Assembly: GCA_965232265.1 (NCBI GenBank)
Contig: CBDDPH010000002.1
Coordinates: forward strand, 1,178,001-1,242,000
Source of the DNA: VXRD01 sp965232265
GTDB taxonomy: Bacteria > Latescibacterota > UBA2968
Direction: 5' to 3'
DNA length: 64,000 bases
Shown here: positions 43,344 to 52,136 of the stretch, in pieces
Numbering within the stretch: position 1 is the first letter of the stretch
How the letters are laid out: each line of letters begins with the position of its first letter
The notes under the pieces: model-generated
Told to the model about the DNA's origin: nothing
The model's database searches: none
Seen by the model: the letters and a program-made list of their open reading frames with translations, nothing else
Translations under genes and position numbers: made by a program

Positions 43344-44006
43344 CTAAACTTCACGCATCAAACCAAAACCATTGGACGTCAATTTACCGATGCCAAGACC
43401 AGTAGGCAGAATCATATTGGAAACAAAGGATACTTTTACCCCCTTAAATACGACACCGTGATGTTTTAATGATAGAATTGAGAAGTTCAGGACACGAGTC
43501 ATCAGACGTTCCGTGAGATAAATACCAATTCCTTTACATAGTGAGAGATAATTTCCATTCAGGATTTTCTCCAAAAGCTTTCTCCGGCTTTCAAATTTCG
43601 GTTCTTTCTGAAATATTGCGTGGTTCTTTTCATTAAGTGCCAGCCAGGGAGTAATTGAGCGATAACTGATTAGATTGTCTGATAGTCCGATAACTGCTAT
43701 CTCGTCTTCCAACTCTGCGCCCATAATTTGATATTGAATGCCTCCTATTCTGAGTGTATGACCTTGGCTGTAAATCTCTTGCAAAATTTGAAGGCCATCG
43801 TCAAAGGAAATGAGTTGTGGGAGGTTATTCAAGACGATATAGCGAACTCTGGGAGAGCGATAATCAAATTGATCTCCCTTATGATTATGTAATACTGGTC
43901 GATCAGAAAATGCGCCTGTTATTGCTCTTCGAAGTTCCGATCCATGATGCTTAAAGGGACGATCAGTGTAAATTTTTAAGCGTCGGATATGTATATGTTC
44001 TGACAT
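43344..44006 (-). CDS. cas6: Cas6b-type CRISPR RNA endonuclease
   Basis: 220 residues. ELRRAITGAF, HNHKGDQFDYRSPRVRY, TPWLALNEKNHAIF and the C-terminal glycine-rich GLGIGKLTSNGFGLM fit the Cas6b family, which cuts the repeat RNA and leaves an 8-base 5' handle. The array's ATTGAAAC end suits this. ATG with AGGAAAT upstream, 44 bases after cas3. In most I-B loci cas6 is first; here it follows cas3. Confidence 0.88.
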   Translation of the reverse strand: MSEHIHIRRLKIYTDRPFKHHGSELRRAITGAFSDRPVLHNHKGDQFDYRSPRVRYIVLNNLPQLISFDDGLQILQEIYSQGHTLRIGGIQYQIMGAELEDEIAVIGLSDNLISYRSITPWLALNEKNHAIFQKEPKFESRRKLLEKILNGNYLSLCKGIGIYLTERLMTRVLNFSILSLKHHGVVFKGVKVSFVSNMILPTGLGIGKLTSNGFGLMREV

Positions 44007-44050
44007 CTCAATTTCCTATAATGATTACGCCTGAAATGATAGAGGCGAGA

Positions 44051-46426
44051 TCAAAAACACACCAAATTCGGCTCTTTTTCTGCCTTATACCCAAACCTTT
44101 TATCATAGCCTCCGAGTTGGGTATCCAACATACACAGGTCGTCAACAGCATCGCTTGCATACACTTGTACAATGCGCTCCATCAAAGCAGCACGGATTTT
44201 ATAGAATTCCATCTTGCGTTTTATTGGATTTTCGATTTCTTGGATCCCGAGATATTGATCCCAAATTTCTCGATCACCATTATCCTGGACGATATAATAA
44301 GATTGTTGGGGTAATTCCTCGATAAGCTGAAAACGATCTTCTACCTCTTCAAACTGTCCACAGGCCAGCAGACGATCAATAGGTTCTTCACTGTTATGTG
44401 TGCGTTCATAAACCATTTTGAAATAAGATTCTCCCAACTCCAAAAATTGAGATTCCTTGACTTCTTCATATTGGCTTAGGAGCTCTTGCGTTGCACCTAT
44501 CAATACTGGGCTATAAATCCGTGTGAACTGTTTCTCTCGTTCATCTATTAAAGACCAAACTCTTACAATTCCTCCATCACCATCTCCATGCCGATTACAA
44601 CGTCCCGATGTTTGAATAATCGCGTCTAATGGTGCAAGATCCCTTTCAATCCGATCTACACTCAGATCAACACCTGCTTCTATCAATTGTGTCGTAATGA
44701 CCAAAACGGGTTGATCTGAAGCCAGTGCTTTGCCAATGTCTTCAATCCGATCTTTGCGGTCTTTAGGCGTCAGCAGTGCTGAAAGCGGGTAGATGCAAAA
44801 TCCTTCGATGTTGACCTTTTTTTCAAATATTTCTGTTAGCTCACCCACAAGCTTTCGATAATTGACCACAATCATACGACTGAGATCCGGATTTTGATGA
44901 ATTTCTTCGACAATTTCATTTATAAAACTCTCAAGAAGTGTATTCTCAGTTGCCCGATTGACAAGACACACACGCGATAGTTTTTGATAATATTCTGGAT
45001 GTTTGGGTAAAAGCTCTCTGGACATATCGGGTGTAAAAATCAACGGTTTTGTGGCTGTCATTAGTATGAAGCGCGTTTCAAGACATCGGCTCATCACTTG
45101 CAATATATTGCGAATAGCTCGCCAGTATTTCGGAGGAATGGCCTGCACCTCATCGAGAATGACAATGGCTCTACGCAGCGTTGGCAAGCGTTTGAGATTC
45201 CGATTTCTGCCTGTGAAAAACGTATGAAGAAATTGATAAAATGTGGTCACTACAAGTTCTGATTGCCAGGTTTCAACGAAAAGCTCGGCCCCATCAGGAT
45301 CAAACTCCGGGTCTAAAGAGCGGTATTTCATATCTGTGAGATGGTGATGTTTTAAGAGCAAATCCGTTGTTTCGGCAAGTCCTCCATGTTCTAATACTTT
45401 TCGATAGACATCGTGATTTTGGTCAATAATCGCAGTAAAAGGCAAGCAATAGATGATACGCGGGTTTTCTTGATAGACTTCATGCAATTCATGGCGCAGA
45501 CGAATTGCTGCATCCAAAGCAGTCAAAGTTTTTCCCGATCCGGTTGGTGCGGTAAGCGTAAATAATTTCTCATCTGAATGAGCAGATAACTCACATAAAA
45601 CATCATCTCTTATACGGTCTCTCGGTTCATCAAGAGGAGACGGTTTATGGTCAGAGTCTTGTTTTAAGTGCATCAAATATTGAGAGACAAGAGAATCGGG
45701 AATTGCCAGACGACTGAATTCTGTTTCTCCTGTTGCGGTATGGATTTTATCCATCTGTAAAAGACTGCCAAATCCAAATAAGAAATCCACCGCTTGATCA
45801 AATTGCTCCAAACAGACCTCCTGATCGTTATTTGGAAAAGCTTTTCGCAGACGAAAGGGAGATATGTCCTGTACAGCTTTCCGCAGAACCGATCCATTGA
45901 GATCAGGCACTTCAAAGTGAAGGTCGAACTCAAGCAAGGTCTTCCTTAGCCATTGTGTAATACCAAAGAGGTCCATGCTGTTAATTTGACGAGCAAATGT
46001 CCCTTGTGGGGCAGAATCTTCTCGAAGATGGCCTCTGGCCTCGGCATAATAGTCCGTCCACGACTTTCGCAGATTGCCATGGTGTTTCATAACAGATGTA
46101 ATCACCGAGAGTTGGAATTGATAGGCAGCTGTCTGGTCGGGTGCTTGGACGCTTTGACTAATCAACCAACCAATGATCGCAGAAACAAATGAATGGTTGG
46201 AGAGTTCAGACTTTTCTCCTTTACGGCCCGGTTGAACGCGCTCTTGAAACCAAAAGGTCGCTTTACCCAAATCATGGACGAGGGCAGACAATAGTGCAGC
46301 CTGGGAAGGGAGAGACCGGCTACCTTTCCACAGTTGATTTACACCTTTGGCGACCTCTGTAAGGTGCGTTTGCAGAAAGTCGTCTGGCGGATGCGCCAAA
46401 CATTCAGAAAAACAGTATTTGGTCAT
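44051..46426 (-). CDS. cas3: Cas3 nuclease-helicase
   Basis: 791 residues from the ATG at 46426 (MTKYCFSECLAH; GAGGT upstream). N-terminal HD nuclease with HDLGKA (His 51, Asp 52), then SF2 helicase: TAPTGSGKT, DEVQAIPP in the DExH position, MTATKP, QLIEAGVDLSVD and QTSGRCNRHG. Unwinds and degrades DNA recognised by Cascade. Its 5' end overlaps cas5 by 23 bases. Confidence 0.95.
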   Translation of the reverse strand: MTKYCFSECLAHPPDDFLQTHLTEVAKGVNQLWKGSRSLPSQAALLSALVHDLGKATFWFQERVQPGRKGEKSELSNHSFVSAIIGWLISQSVQAPDQTAAYQFQLSVITSVMKHHGNLRKSWTDYYAEARGHLREDSAPQGTFARQINSMDLFGITQWLRKTLLEFDLHFEVPDLNGSVLRKAVQDISPFRLRKAFPNNDQEVCLEQFDQAVDFLFGFGSLLQMDKIHTATGETEFSRLAIPDSLVSQYLMHLKQDSDHKPSPLDEPRDRIRDDVLCELSAHSDEKLFTLTAPTGSGKTLTALDAAIRLRHELHEVYQENPRIIYCLPFTAIIDQNHDVYRKVLEHGGLAETTDLLLKHHHLTDMKYRSLDPEFDPDGAELFVETWQSELVVTTFYQFLHTFFTGRNRNLKRLPTLRRAIVILDEVQAIPPKYWRAIRNILQVMSRCLETRFILMTATKPLIFTPDMSRELLPKHPEYYQKLSRVCLVNRATENTLLESFINEIVEEIHQNPDLSRMIVVNYRKLVGELTEIFEKKVNIEGFCIYPLSALLTPKDRKDRIEDIGKALASDQPVLVITTQLIEAGVDLSVDRIERDLAPLDAIIQTSGRCNRHGDGDGGIVRVWSLIDEREKQFTRIYSPVLIGATQELLSQYEEVKESQFLELGESYFKMVYERTHNSEEPIDRLLACGQFEEVEDRFQLIEELPQQSYYIVQDNGDREIWDQYLGIQEIENPIKRKMEFYKIRAALMERIVQVYASDAVDDLCMLDTQLGGYDKRFGYKAEKEPNLVCF

Positions 46427-47093
46427 CGCCCACCTCATAAGCTTGATCGGTTTCAACCGTTATTGAATCACCATCCTCTGCGACAACGACCTCCCGGTAA
46501 TCTACAACTGTTCTATCTGGTTGCATTTGTGCTGGTACTCGATAGCGAACATAGCACCGACCCGGTTCATATCTGCAATTTTCTTCGGGATCAGGTACAA
46601 CAGAGGCAATATTACACTCCGTCTGCGAAAGTAGCTGGGCCTCAAATGCACCGACAAAAACAACATTTGCGATACATTGTGCAAGGCCAAGAGACGGTGT
46701 ATAGACTGTTCTGCCCGTCCGAAGTTGGTCCTCCAGGTCTTGCATGGCTTCATCTGTGGCTTCTGCAATATAAATCCGAAAAGCTGGATCAATAAGAAAT
46801 TCATAGGGATACTGACCCCGTAAAGCGCTGTCTTTCTTTCTCGGATCAGGTTCTAAGCGGAGATTTAGCCCTGTCCTGTATTTTCGGGTTGCGCGGAGCA
46901 AGCGAATACCGACACGCACATTTTCCCATCCAATTTTAGTCAGGTATTCTTCCTTTCCATAACCAACAATAGCACCCGTAAGCCCCAAAATGGTCGGTGG
47001 TGGTGGAAAAGGATAAGTTACAGGAGAAGCAGGCGCATACGGTTTGCGAAAATGTCCATAAGGCCCACTCACATCGAATACAATGGTGTGCAT
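46404..47093 (-). CDS. cas5: Cas5 (type I-B Cascade subunit)
   Basis: 229 residues from ATG 47093 (MHTIVFDVSGPYGHFRKPY). The N-terminal FDVSGPYGHFR and PPPTILGLTGAIVGY are the usual Cas5 features (RAMP fold, binding the crRNA 5' handle). Four bases separate the start from the cas7 stop; GGTGAT acts as SD. Overlaps cas3. Confidence 0.92.
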   Translation of the reverse strand: MHTIVFDVSGPYGHFRKPYAPASPVTYPFPPPPTILGLTGAIVGYGKEEYLTKIGWENVRVGIRLLRATRKYRTGLNLRLEPDPRKKDSALRGQYPYEFLIDPAFRIYIAEATDEAMQDLEDQLRTGRTVYTPSLGLAQCIANVVFVGAFEAQLLSQTECNIASVVPDPEENCRYEPGRCYVRYRVPAQMQPDRTVVDYREVVVAEDGDSITVETDQAYEVGDDQILFF

Positions 47094-47097
47094 TAGA

Positions 47098-48084
47098 TCA
47101 CCCAATGGTCAAGGGGGTTGATTGCAGGTCACGACTTACAGCCAGTGATGTAAAATCGCCTTCACTATCTCCGTCTCTAAGTTTAAGGCGAGAATCCTGA
47201 ACAATCTCCAATCCTTCAATATCATCTTTAAGCTCGCTAAGACCATCGAGCAATTGTGTGACGTTGATTTCATAATCATCAATCGAACGAATAGCTATGT
47301 CCTCTTTTTCGCTTGTCAAAGAGATTCGACCAGAAAGGTCGCCCAAGCGTCGTCCATTGGCGTAGCTTATCACCAATAGCAAAAGAGGTTGATGGCCCAT
47401 CTTTGATCGGCTGATCAGTGATTCCGTCCCCTTCCAGAGTCCTTCGAACAATAACGAAACGTCATCTTCCGATAATTCAGTTGTCTGCGCTGCGATTTCA
47501 TTGACAATGCCATACGCAGATATAAGAGCATAAGGGAGCATGTGGTCTTCACGAAAAGATTTCTGAGTGGCATTCTTCCTTGATGCAAAACCTGCTGTTC
47601 CTTGTATAAGCTGCGGACTTACACGATGCAATGAGCGATTGAATCCTGAAAACTGGACTGGTCCTGTTAGACGTATAGATGACTTTTTTTTGCTACTTTG
47701 TTCCACTGGTAGAGTTGCTCCAAAAAGCCTTGCATCAATACAACGTTCCAAGATGATGCCACGGACTTTCCTGACCATTTCCGTAATTGTATCGGCTTTG
47801 GTCACGCCCGCTTCCTCAAGAAAATCATCACAACGACCTTTTCCATCTTTGAGATACCCTTGTTCATCTTCTGTATCTCTGACAAGGATTTCAAGGTCTT
47901 TGGTTTGAAACAAATAATCTCGCACAGTTCTCTTTATCCTCACGTCGGTTACAGTTGCCACTCCAGTTTCGGGATCGGTACGCGGTTTGTTTTCATCAAG
48001 GGGATCACCATTGGGATTACAGTCTTTTGTTTCGTACAGAAATAGAATTTCCATACGGTTTTTAATCGAATTTTGATCAGCCAT
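47098..48084 (-). CDS. cas7: Cas7 (Csh2-type) Cascade backbone subunit
   Basis: 328 residues. NRMEILFLYETKDCNPNGDP near the start, TDVRIKRTVRDYL and the RLFGATLPV segment are characteristic of Cas7/Csh2, which polymerises along the crRNA. ATG one base behind the cas8b stop, with the SD AAGGAG inside the cas8b end, so stoichiometric coupling is likely. Confidence 0.95.
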   Translation of the reverse strand: MADQNSIKNRMEILFLYETKDCNPNGDPLDENKPRTDPETGVATVTDVRIKRTVRDYLFQTKDLEILVRDTEDEQGYLKDGKGRCDDFLEEAGVTKADTITEMVRKVRGIILERCIDARLFGATLPVEQSSKKKSSIRLTGPVQFSGFNRSLHRVSPQLIQGTAGFASRKNATQKSFREDHMLPYALISAYGIVNEIAAQTTELSEDDVSLLFEGLWKGTESLISRSKMGHQPLLLLVISYANGRRLGDLSGRISLTSEKEDIAIRSIDDYEINVTQLLDGLSELKDDIEGLEIVQDSRLKLRDGDSEGDFTSLAVSRDLQSTPLTIG

Positions 48085-48085
48085 T

Positions 48086-49870
48086 TTAGTCTCCTTCTTC
48101 TTCAGTTAAGACAGCATTTTTATCTGTTTCCCGGATTTTACCTGCAAGGCTCATGCCCAGTGTAAAAGCAAAAGTCGATTCTTCGTCAGAGATATTCCAT
48201 TCTTCGCCGCATTTAATCCACGCTTCTGCGAGTTGCGGATCAAGTGTTTTAGCGACCAATCCAAAGCTATTATACTGGTGCAATTTAGTTTGTGCCTCGG
48301 GATAAATCTGCTGGAGTTTCCGACGATCCATTTTTATACCCTGAACTTTTTTTAAAAACGGTGTCCGTTTATCGAGGTTCTGATATTGAACGGATGTCAC
48401 TGCGCTAACATAACAGCCGGTCAGAAAAGCAACGACTTTTTCTTGGCAATCAAAAAACTCAGGATGATCTGTTACATACTTTCCATACACATTGTCGGAT
48501 TCTACCATTGTTACACCTCCTTTCGGTGGGGTTAAAATATCAAGAAGACTTAGAAAGCGATATGTCGCCCAAGCATCTCGGACGGTAAATATGGCTTTAT
48601 CCGGTTCTCTTTTGTAAGATGCGAGAATAACGGATACAACATCTCGCAAAAATACCTCACGAGCAATTTTGCTTGTGCGACCAGCGAAAATTTGGTCAAC
48701 ATAAGTCAAGAACTGCTTCTGGCTACTTTTGTCCGTTCTTGTGCCCGTAAATTGGCGTAAGGTTTTCAGGGTAAAACCGTAGGTCTTATTCTTACCAAAA
48801 ACCAATAGAGGATCGGAATCTATCTGGCTTTTGATACGGTATATTTCTTGAATGCGTGAAGGTAAAACAGTCGGAATTTCAGCGGTAATTCTCCAAGCGG
48901 CATTCTTTTTTTGAAAAAAGATCAGGGACAAGATAATCTCATCTTTGTCTCCAGAAACATCAGCGATTGCTTCCAGAATCTCATCTTCAGAGTTTGTAAT
49001 TGTCTTCAAGGCATCCTTCTTAAGCGAAATGCCTCGTTCGCGTTTCTCCAATTCTTCAATGACATAGTGCCTCAATTCAGGGTTGTGAATTTGGGGCAAA
49101 AGCAGATACAATTCTCCTGCTAAGTTGAATTGGAGATTTGAATTGACAAAATTCCAACCTTTAGACACCGCAAGCATACAATAATCACATACAGGAAAAT
49201 TTCGTGTCGCAGCACTATGATCCATACCGCCCGCGATTAAACCTCTTTTATCGAGATTATAGCACGAGATCAATGAGAAATTTCCATATACCTTATCTGC
49301 CAGTTTGCCACATACAGAACAAACTTGATTTTCAGCTTCTAATGGCTGTTTCTGGACGCGCCCATATCGGGAGAGTACCTCAGAGATTGCGAATTGTTTG
49401 ACATATTCGTTTTCGTAAAATGGGACTGGTTTAGTACCTTCAAGCCAACTCAAATACACAAAAGGATATTTTTCATGTGTATCAAGCTTTTCAAGCTCAT
49501 TTTTAATATCCTCAGCAATTTGAGGCTCATTATATCCGTCCAGAATATTATCTATCTGGTCCTGAACGGATTCAGCCTGTGGTGATTGATTAAAAGTCTC
49601 TAAACATTTCCGAAGTCTGTGTGTAACTTTCTTAGAACAGCCTGCATATTTTGAGATGGCCAATGGATCAAATCCATTGGGAGCACCTTTAATATAGATC
49701 ACATTTTTGCTACCTTCTGTTATTATGATGTTTTTGTATTGACCAACTTCATCGAAACAGACAGCCAATCCATAATGATATGACGGTTCCAGACCTTCAT
49801 TCAAAAGTTTAATACGATCACTTTCATCGCCATAACGAATCTGAGAAATGTGAAGTAGCCGTTCAAACAT
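48086..49870 (-). CDS. cas8b: Cas8b (Csh1/TM1802 family) large subunit
   Basis: 594 residues with a zinc-finger-like CSVCG (Cys 184, 187) and CDYC (228, 231), the mark of the TM1802/Csh1 family; recognises PAM DNA in type I-B Cascade. N-terminal MFERLLHISQIRYGD and a C-terminal helical part (AWIKCGEEWN). AAAGGA precedes the ATG. AT-rich relative to cas1 (19 G or C in a 60-base sample at 48901). First gene of the effector operon, preceded by two degenerate CRISPR repeats. Confidence 0.93.
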   Translation of the reverse strand: MFERLLHISQIRYGDESDRIKLLNEGLEPSYHYGLAVCFDEVGQYKNIIITEGSKNVIYIKGAPNGFDPLAISKYAGCSKKVTHRLRKCLETFNQSPQAESVQDQIDNILDGYNEPQIAEDIKNELEKLDTHEKYPFVYLSWLEGTKPVPFYENEYVKQFAISEVLSRYGRVQKQPLEAENQVCSVCGKLADKVYGNFSLISCYNLDKRGLIAGGMDHSAATRNFPVCDYCMLAVSKGWNFVNSNLQFNLAGELYLLLPQIHNPELRHYVIEELEKRERGISLKKDALKTITNSEDEILEAIADVSGDKDEIILSLIFFQKKNAAWRITAEIPTVLPSRIQEIYRIKSQIDSDPLLVFGKNKTYGFTLKTLRQFTGTRTDKSSQKQFLTYVDQIFAGRTSKIAREVFLRDVVSVILASYKREPDKAIFTVRDAWATYRFLSLLDILTPPKGGVTMVESDNVYGKYVTDHPEFFDCQEKVVAFLTGCYVSAVTSVQYQNLDKRTPFLKKVQGIKMDRRKLQQIYPEAQTKLHQYNSFGLVAKTLDPQLAEAWIKCGEEWNISDEESTFAFTLGMSLAGKIRETDKNAVLTEEEGD

Positions 49871-49900
49871 GATTTTTTCCTTTTGTTATAAAGTGATGAT

Positions 49901-49937
49901 TCCTAAATCCTTGTTTTAATGGATTTTGCAGACTAAT
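49901..49937 (-). repeat. Degenerate CRISPR repeat B upstream of cas8b
   Basis: Aligned without gaps to the array repeat, about 20 of the first 33 positions agree, including AATCCTTGTT (positions 6-15) and TGGA. Lies 31 bases before the cas8b start, same orientation as the array. Confidence 0.65.
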
Positions 49938-49959
49938 TTTTCATTTACAAACAAACCAT

Positions 49960-49996
49960 GCTTCAATCCTTGTTTTGATAGAGATTGATTGGCCAG
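49960..49996 (-). repeat. Degenerate CRISPR repeat A upstream of cas8b
   Basis: GCTTCAATCCTTGTTTTG matches GTTTCAATCCTTGTTCTG with two differences; the remainder diverges. In cas-sense RNA its end reads ATTGAAGC against the handle ATTGAAAC. A 22-base pseudo-spacer (49938-49959) separates it from copy B. Confidence 0.75.
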
Positions 49997-50060
49997 TAAT
50001 GTTCACCAGATATAGAAAATAAAAGTTGCTTTTTTGGGGAGGTTGGCTATATTTTTTGTC

Positions 50061-50114
50061 AGCGACCAGAATGGGCCGGTGCTAACCGACCCGGGACTAA
50101 TGTCCCTGGCCGCT
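50061..50114 (-). other. Three-way-junction palindrome in the cas8b upstream region
   Basis: Outer stem 50061-50069 with 50106-50114, and two inner hairpins (50073-50080 with 50085-50092; 50093-50097 with 50102-50106, one base shared with the outer stem). On the plus strand two positions are A.C mismatches; on the minus strand both become G.U pairs, so the fold is complete only in cas-sense RNA. Either an RNA element or the end of a small mobile palindrome. A T run follows on the plus strand (50117-50123). Confidence 0.5.
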
Positions 50115-50160
50115 ACTTTTTTTATTTCTACGCCAATACTTCCGAAAACTTTCCCCCTTC

Positions 50161-51000
50161 CTATGGGCTAGCGGGAACGAAACGAGGGAGATTTGTGCTC
50201 GGGTACCATGTATCCCCGTCATGGATTAACGGCTCTATGCCTGCAATACCGCTTTCATCTATAGCTTTAATCGGAAAACCTGCTTTTTGCTCTTCCTTTT
50301 TTCGTGCGCTTAAGACACACAGATCGCATAGTTGTAGCATCAGACTCTTTGAAGATTCAATAAAGAACCCCTTTTCTATAACGTGGTCGAGTTGCAGCGC
50401 CCCCCCTTCACGCAGCATGCGGATTGACTCCTCGACATCGTAAATCACCTCTTTGTTCTCGTCCGAAATAAAAATGCCCAACTCTTGGCCTGGAAGGTCT
50501 TGTAAATAGTGATTAATAATCTGGGCTACCAGCCTAAAGACCATGACATGTGGATTGATCGGCCTATTTGATCCAAAAGATCGTAGCCAATTCTTAAAGT
50601 GACTTTTGACAACAGCCCTGTATATGAGTTTTAGATTATGGCGGCGTGCAATGTCAAACCAGGTGTCGCGCAGGGCTACGCGATCACTAATACTCATACC
50701 ATCAAAGTCTTTTCTCCCTGAACGAATATCTGTACCGTGAATCTCAAAGTTGTCTCGTCGGGGAGGCGGAAAGTGGTCATCTATCACATTCTGCAACTCC
50801 TGCTCGATATTGGTCCAAATATGATCTGGAATGATCAGTGCAGCCAATACAAAAATGGGTTGTTGTGTATCGTCTAAATTGTTGCCGGTATTACCAGATT
50901 CATCAAAATAAATGAGATGCATATCAAATAGTGCCCTATTGTCTTCAGAGATTTGGGTGATCACATAGACAAAGTAATTTGGACGACTATTTAGAAACAT
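50161..51000 (-). CDS. DUF3800 protein (RNase H-like fold)
   Basis: 279 residues. LIYFDESGNTGNN (Asp 33, Glu 34) at the start of the domain, HGTDIRSGRKDF, FISDENKE and the C-terminal QLCDLCVLSARKKEE fit DUF3800, predicted to have an RNase H-like fold with metal-binding acids and often found in defence or mobile settings. The ATG at 51000 is 4 bases after the WYL gene stop, which favours coupling; an ATG at 50922 nearer the domain is the alternative. Function unknown. Confidence 0.78.
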   Translation of the reverse strand: MFLNSRPNYFVYVITQISEDNRALFDMHLIYFDESGNTGNNLDDTQQPIFVLAALIIPDHIWTNIEQELQNVIDDHFPPPRRDNFEIHGTDIRSGRKDFDGMSISDRVALRDTWFDIARRHNLKLIYRAVVKSHFKNWLRSFGSNRPINPHVMVFRLVAQIINHYLQDLPGQELGIFISDENKEVIYDVEESIRMLREGGALQLDHVIEKGFFIESSKSLMLQLCDLCVLSARKKEEQKAGFPIKAIDESGIAGIEPLIHDGDTWYPSTNLPRFVPASP

Positions 51001-51004
51001 ACCA

Positions 51005-52009
51005 TTAAATCAATACAGTGTCAACCCGTTTTTTTTTCTGCTCATACATCCTCCCCGCCGCGATCATATCCTTTGCGATGACCTGTCGCAACGCCTCTGG
51101 TTCTATCACCTCGCAATCTGCGCCCCAGCCTCTGATCCACGGTTTCATCTCCAGCGTGTGGCTCACGGTTAAGGTCATGAGACAGCCGCCGTCTGGCAGG
51201 TCGTCAATGGCATCGACGCAGGGCCAGTCCGATTCCCGCACGCGGTATGCCACATTGGGCGAAAAGCGGAGTTTGACGACAATGCGCTCATCGCCCCCCA
51301 TCACGCCCCATGCTTGCGTGAGATAATCGTAGGGATCGAAATGGTCTCGGATCTGATAGGACGAGTCGAGGATTTTGACCTGCTGCACGCGCTCGATTTT
51401 GAACTCTCGGATGTCGCGGCGCAGATGGTCATACCCAATCACATAACAGGCATATCCCACGGGCGACGGCTCGATAAAATAGGGGTCAAAGACGCGCCTG
51501 GTGGTTTCATCGGTGTATGGATTGTAATACGTCAAACGCACCTGTTTGCGTTCAGACCACGCGCGGGTAAAGGTCTCCAAAATGCGGATGTACTCGCGAT
51601 GCGGTCTGCGCTTGCGCGTGGCTTCGGCGGTTCGGGCGATGTGTTGACCGATTGATTCGGGGAGTGCGCTGGCGAGTTTTTCAAGTGCCGAGACGACATG
51701 GGGATTGTGTTTGTCGCTGTGTGCTGAGAGCAGCCGGGCTGAGAGATACAGTGCGAGGGACTCGTGCAGATTTACGCGCACAGATGTGATATAGCGGTCT
51801 TTGTGCATGCCGAATCTGCCATTGCGTTCCCAGATGGGCACGTTGAGCTTGGAAAGGGAGTCGATATCGCGATAGATGGTGCTGCGGTGACAGCGCAGTT
51901 TTTTGCCCAATTCCAAAGCTGTAAGTCCCTGAGCAGATTGAAACAGGATGCGACCCAGTTCAATGAGTCGCTCTGAACGCTTAAATTGTTGTGTATTGTT
52001 ATTTGGCAT
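51005..52009 (-). CDS. WYL-domain transcriptional regulator
   Basis: 334 residues from MPNNNTQQFKRSERL (GGAG seven bases upstream). N-terminal helix-turn-helix (LTALELGKKLRCHRSTIYRDIDSLS), central WYL-type domain (RKQVRLTYYNPYTDETTRRVFDPYFIE, then GYDHLRRDIREFKIERVQQV) and a C-terminal WCX-like part (FSPNVAYRVRE). WYL proteins bind nucleotides or nucleic acid and often control CRISPR and other defence genes. First gene of the minus-strand run leading through DUF3800 to cas8b. Confidence 0.88.
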   Translation of the reverse strand: MPNNNTQQFKRSERLIELGRILFQSAQGLTALELGKKLRCHRSTIYRDIDSLSKLNVPIWERNGRFGMHKDRYITSVRVNLHESLALYLSARLLSAHSDKHNPHVVSALEKLASALPESIGQHIARTAEATRKRRPHREYIRILETFTRAWSERKQVRLTYYNPYTDETTRRVFDPYFIEPSPVGYACYVIGYDHLRRDIREFKIERVQQVKILDSSYQIRDHFDPYDYLTQAWGVMGGDERIVVKLRFSPNVAYRVRESDWPCVDAIDDLPDGGCLMTLTVSHTLEMKPWIRGWGADCEVIEPEALRQVIAKDMIAAGRMYEQKKKRVDTVLI

Positions 52010-52094
52010 AGTGGTCTCCGCAGATAGTATAATGGGGGTGTGTTCCACATGTTGCGACAGATTTTAAAAAATATGATCGCAATTTTATTTTACC

Positions 52095-52136
52095 CAAAAA
52101 AAATAAAGCCGAGGGGATGTGTTTATCCCACCGGCT
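52095..52136 (-). terminator. Terminator-like hairpin, minus strand
   Basis: Stem 52107-52118 with 52125-52136 (AGCCG and GGGAT arms, one mismatch and one G.U in minus sense), followed on the minus strand by TTTATTTTTTTT. It could end a transcript from the 97-residue gene or from the structured region before the WYL gene. Confidence 0.7.
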
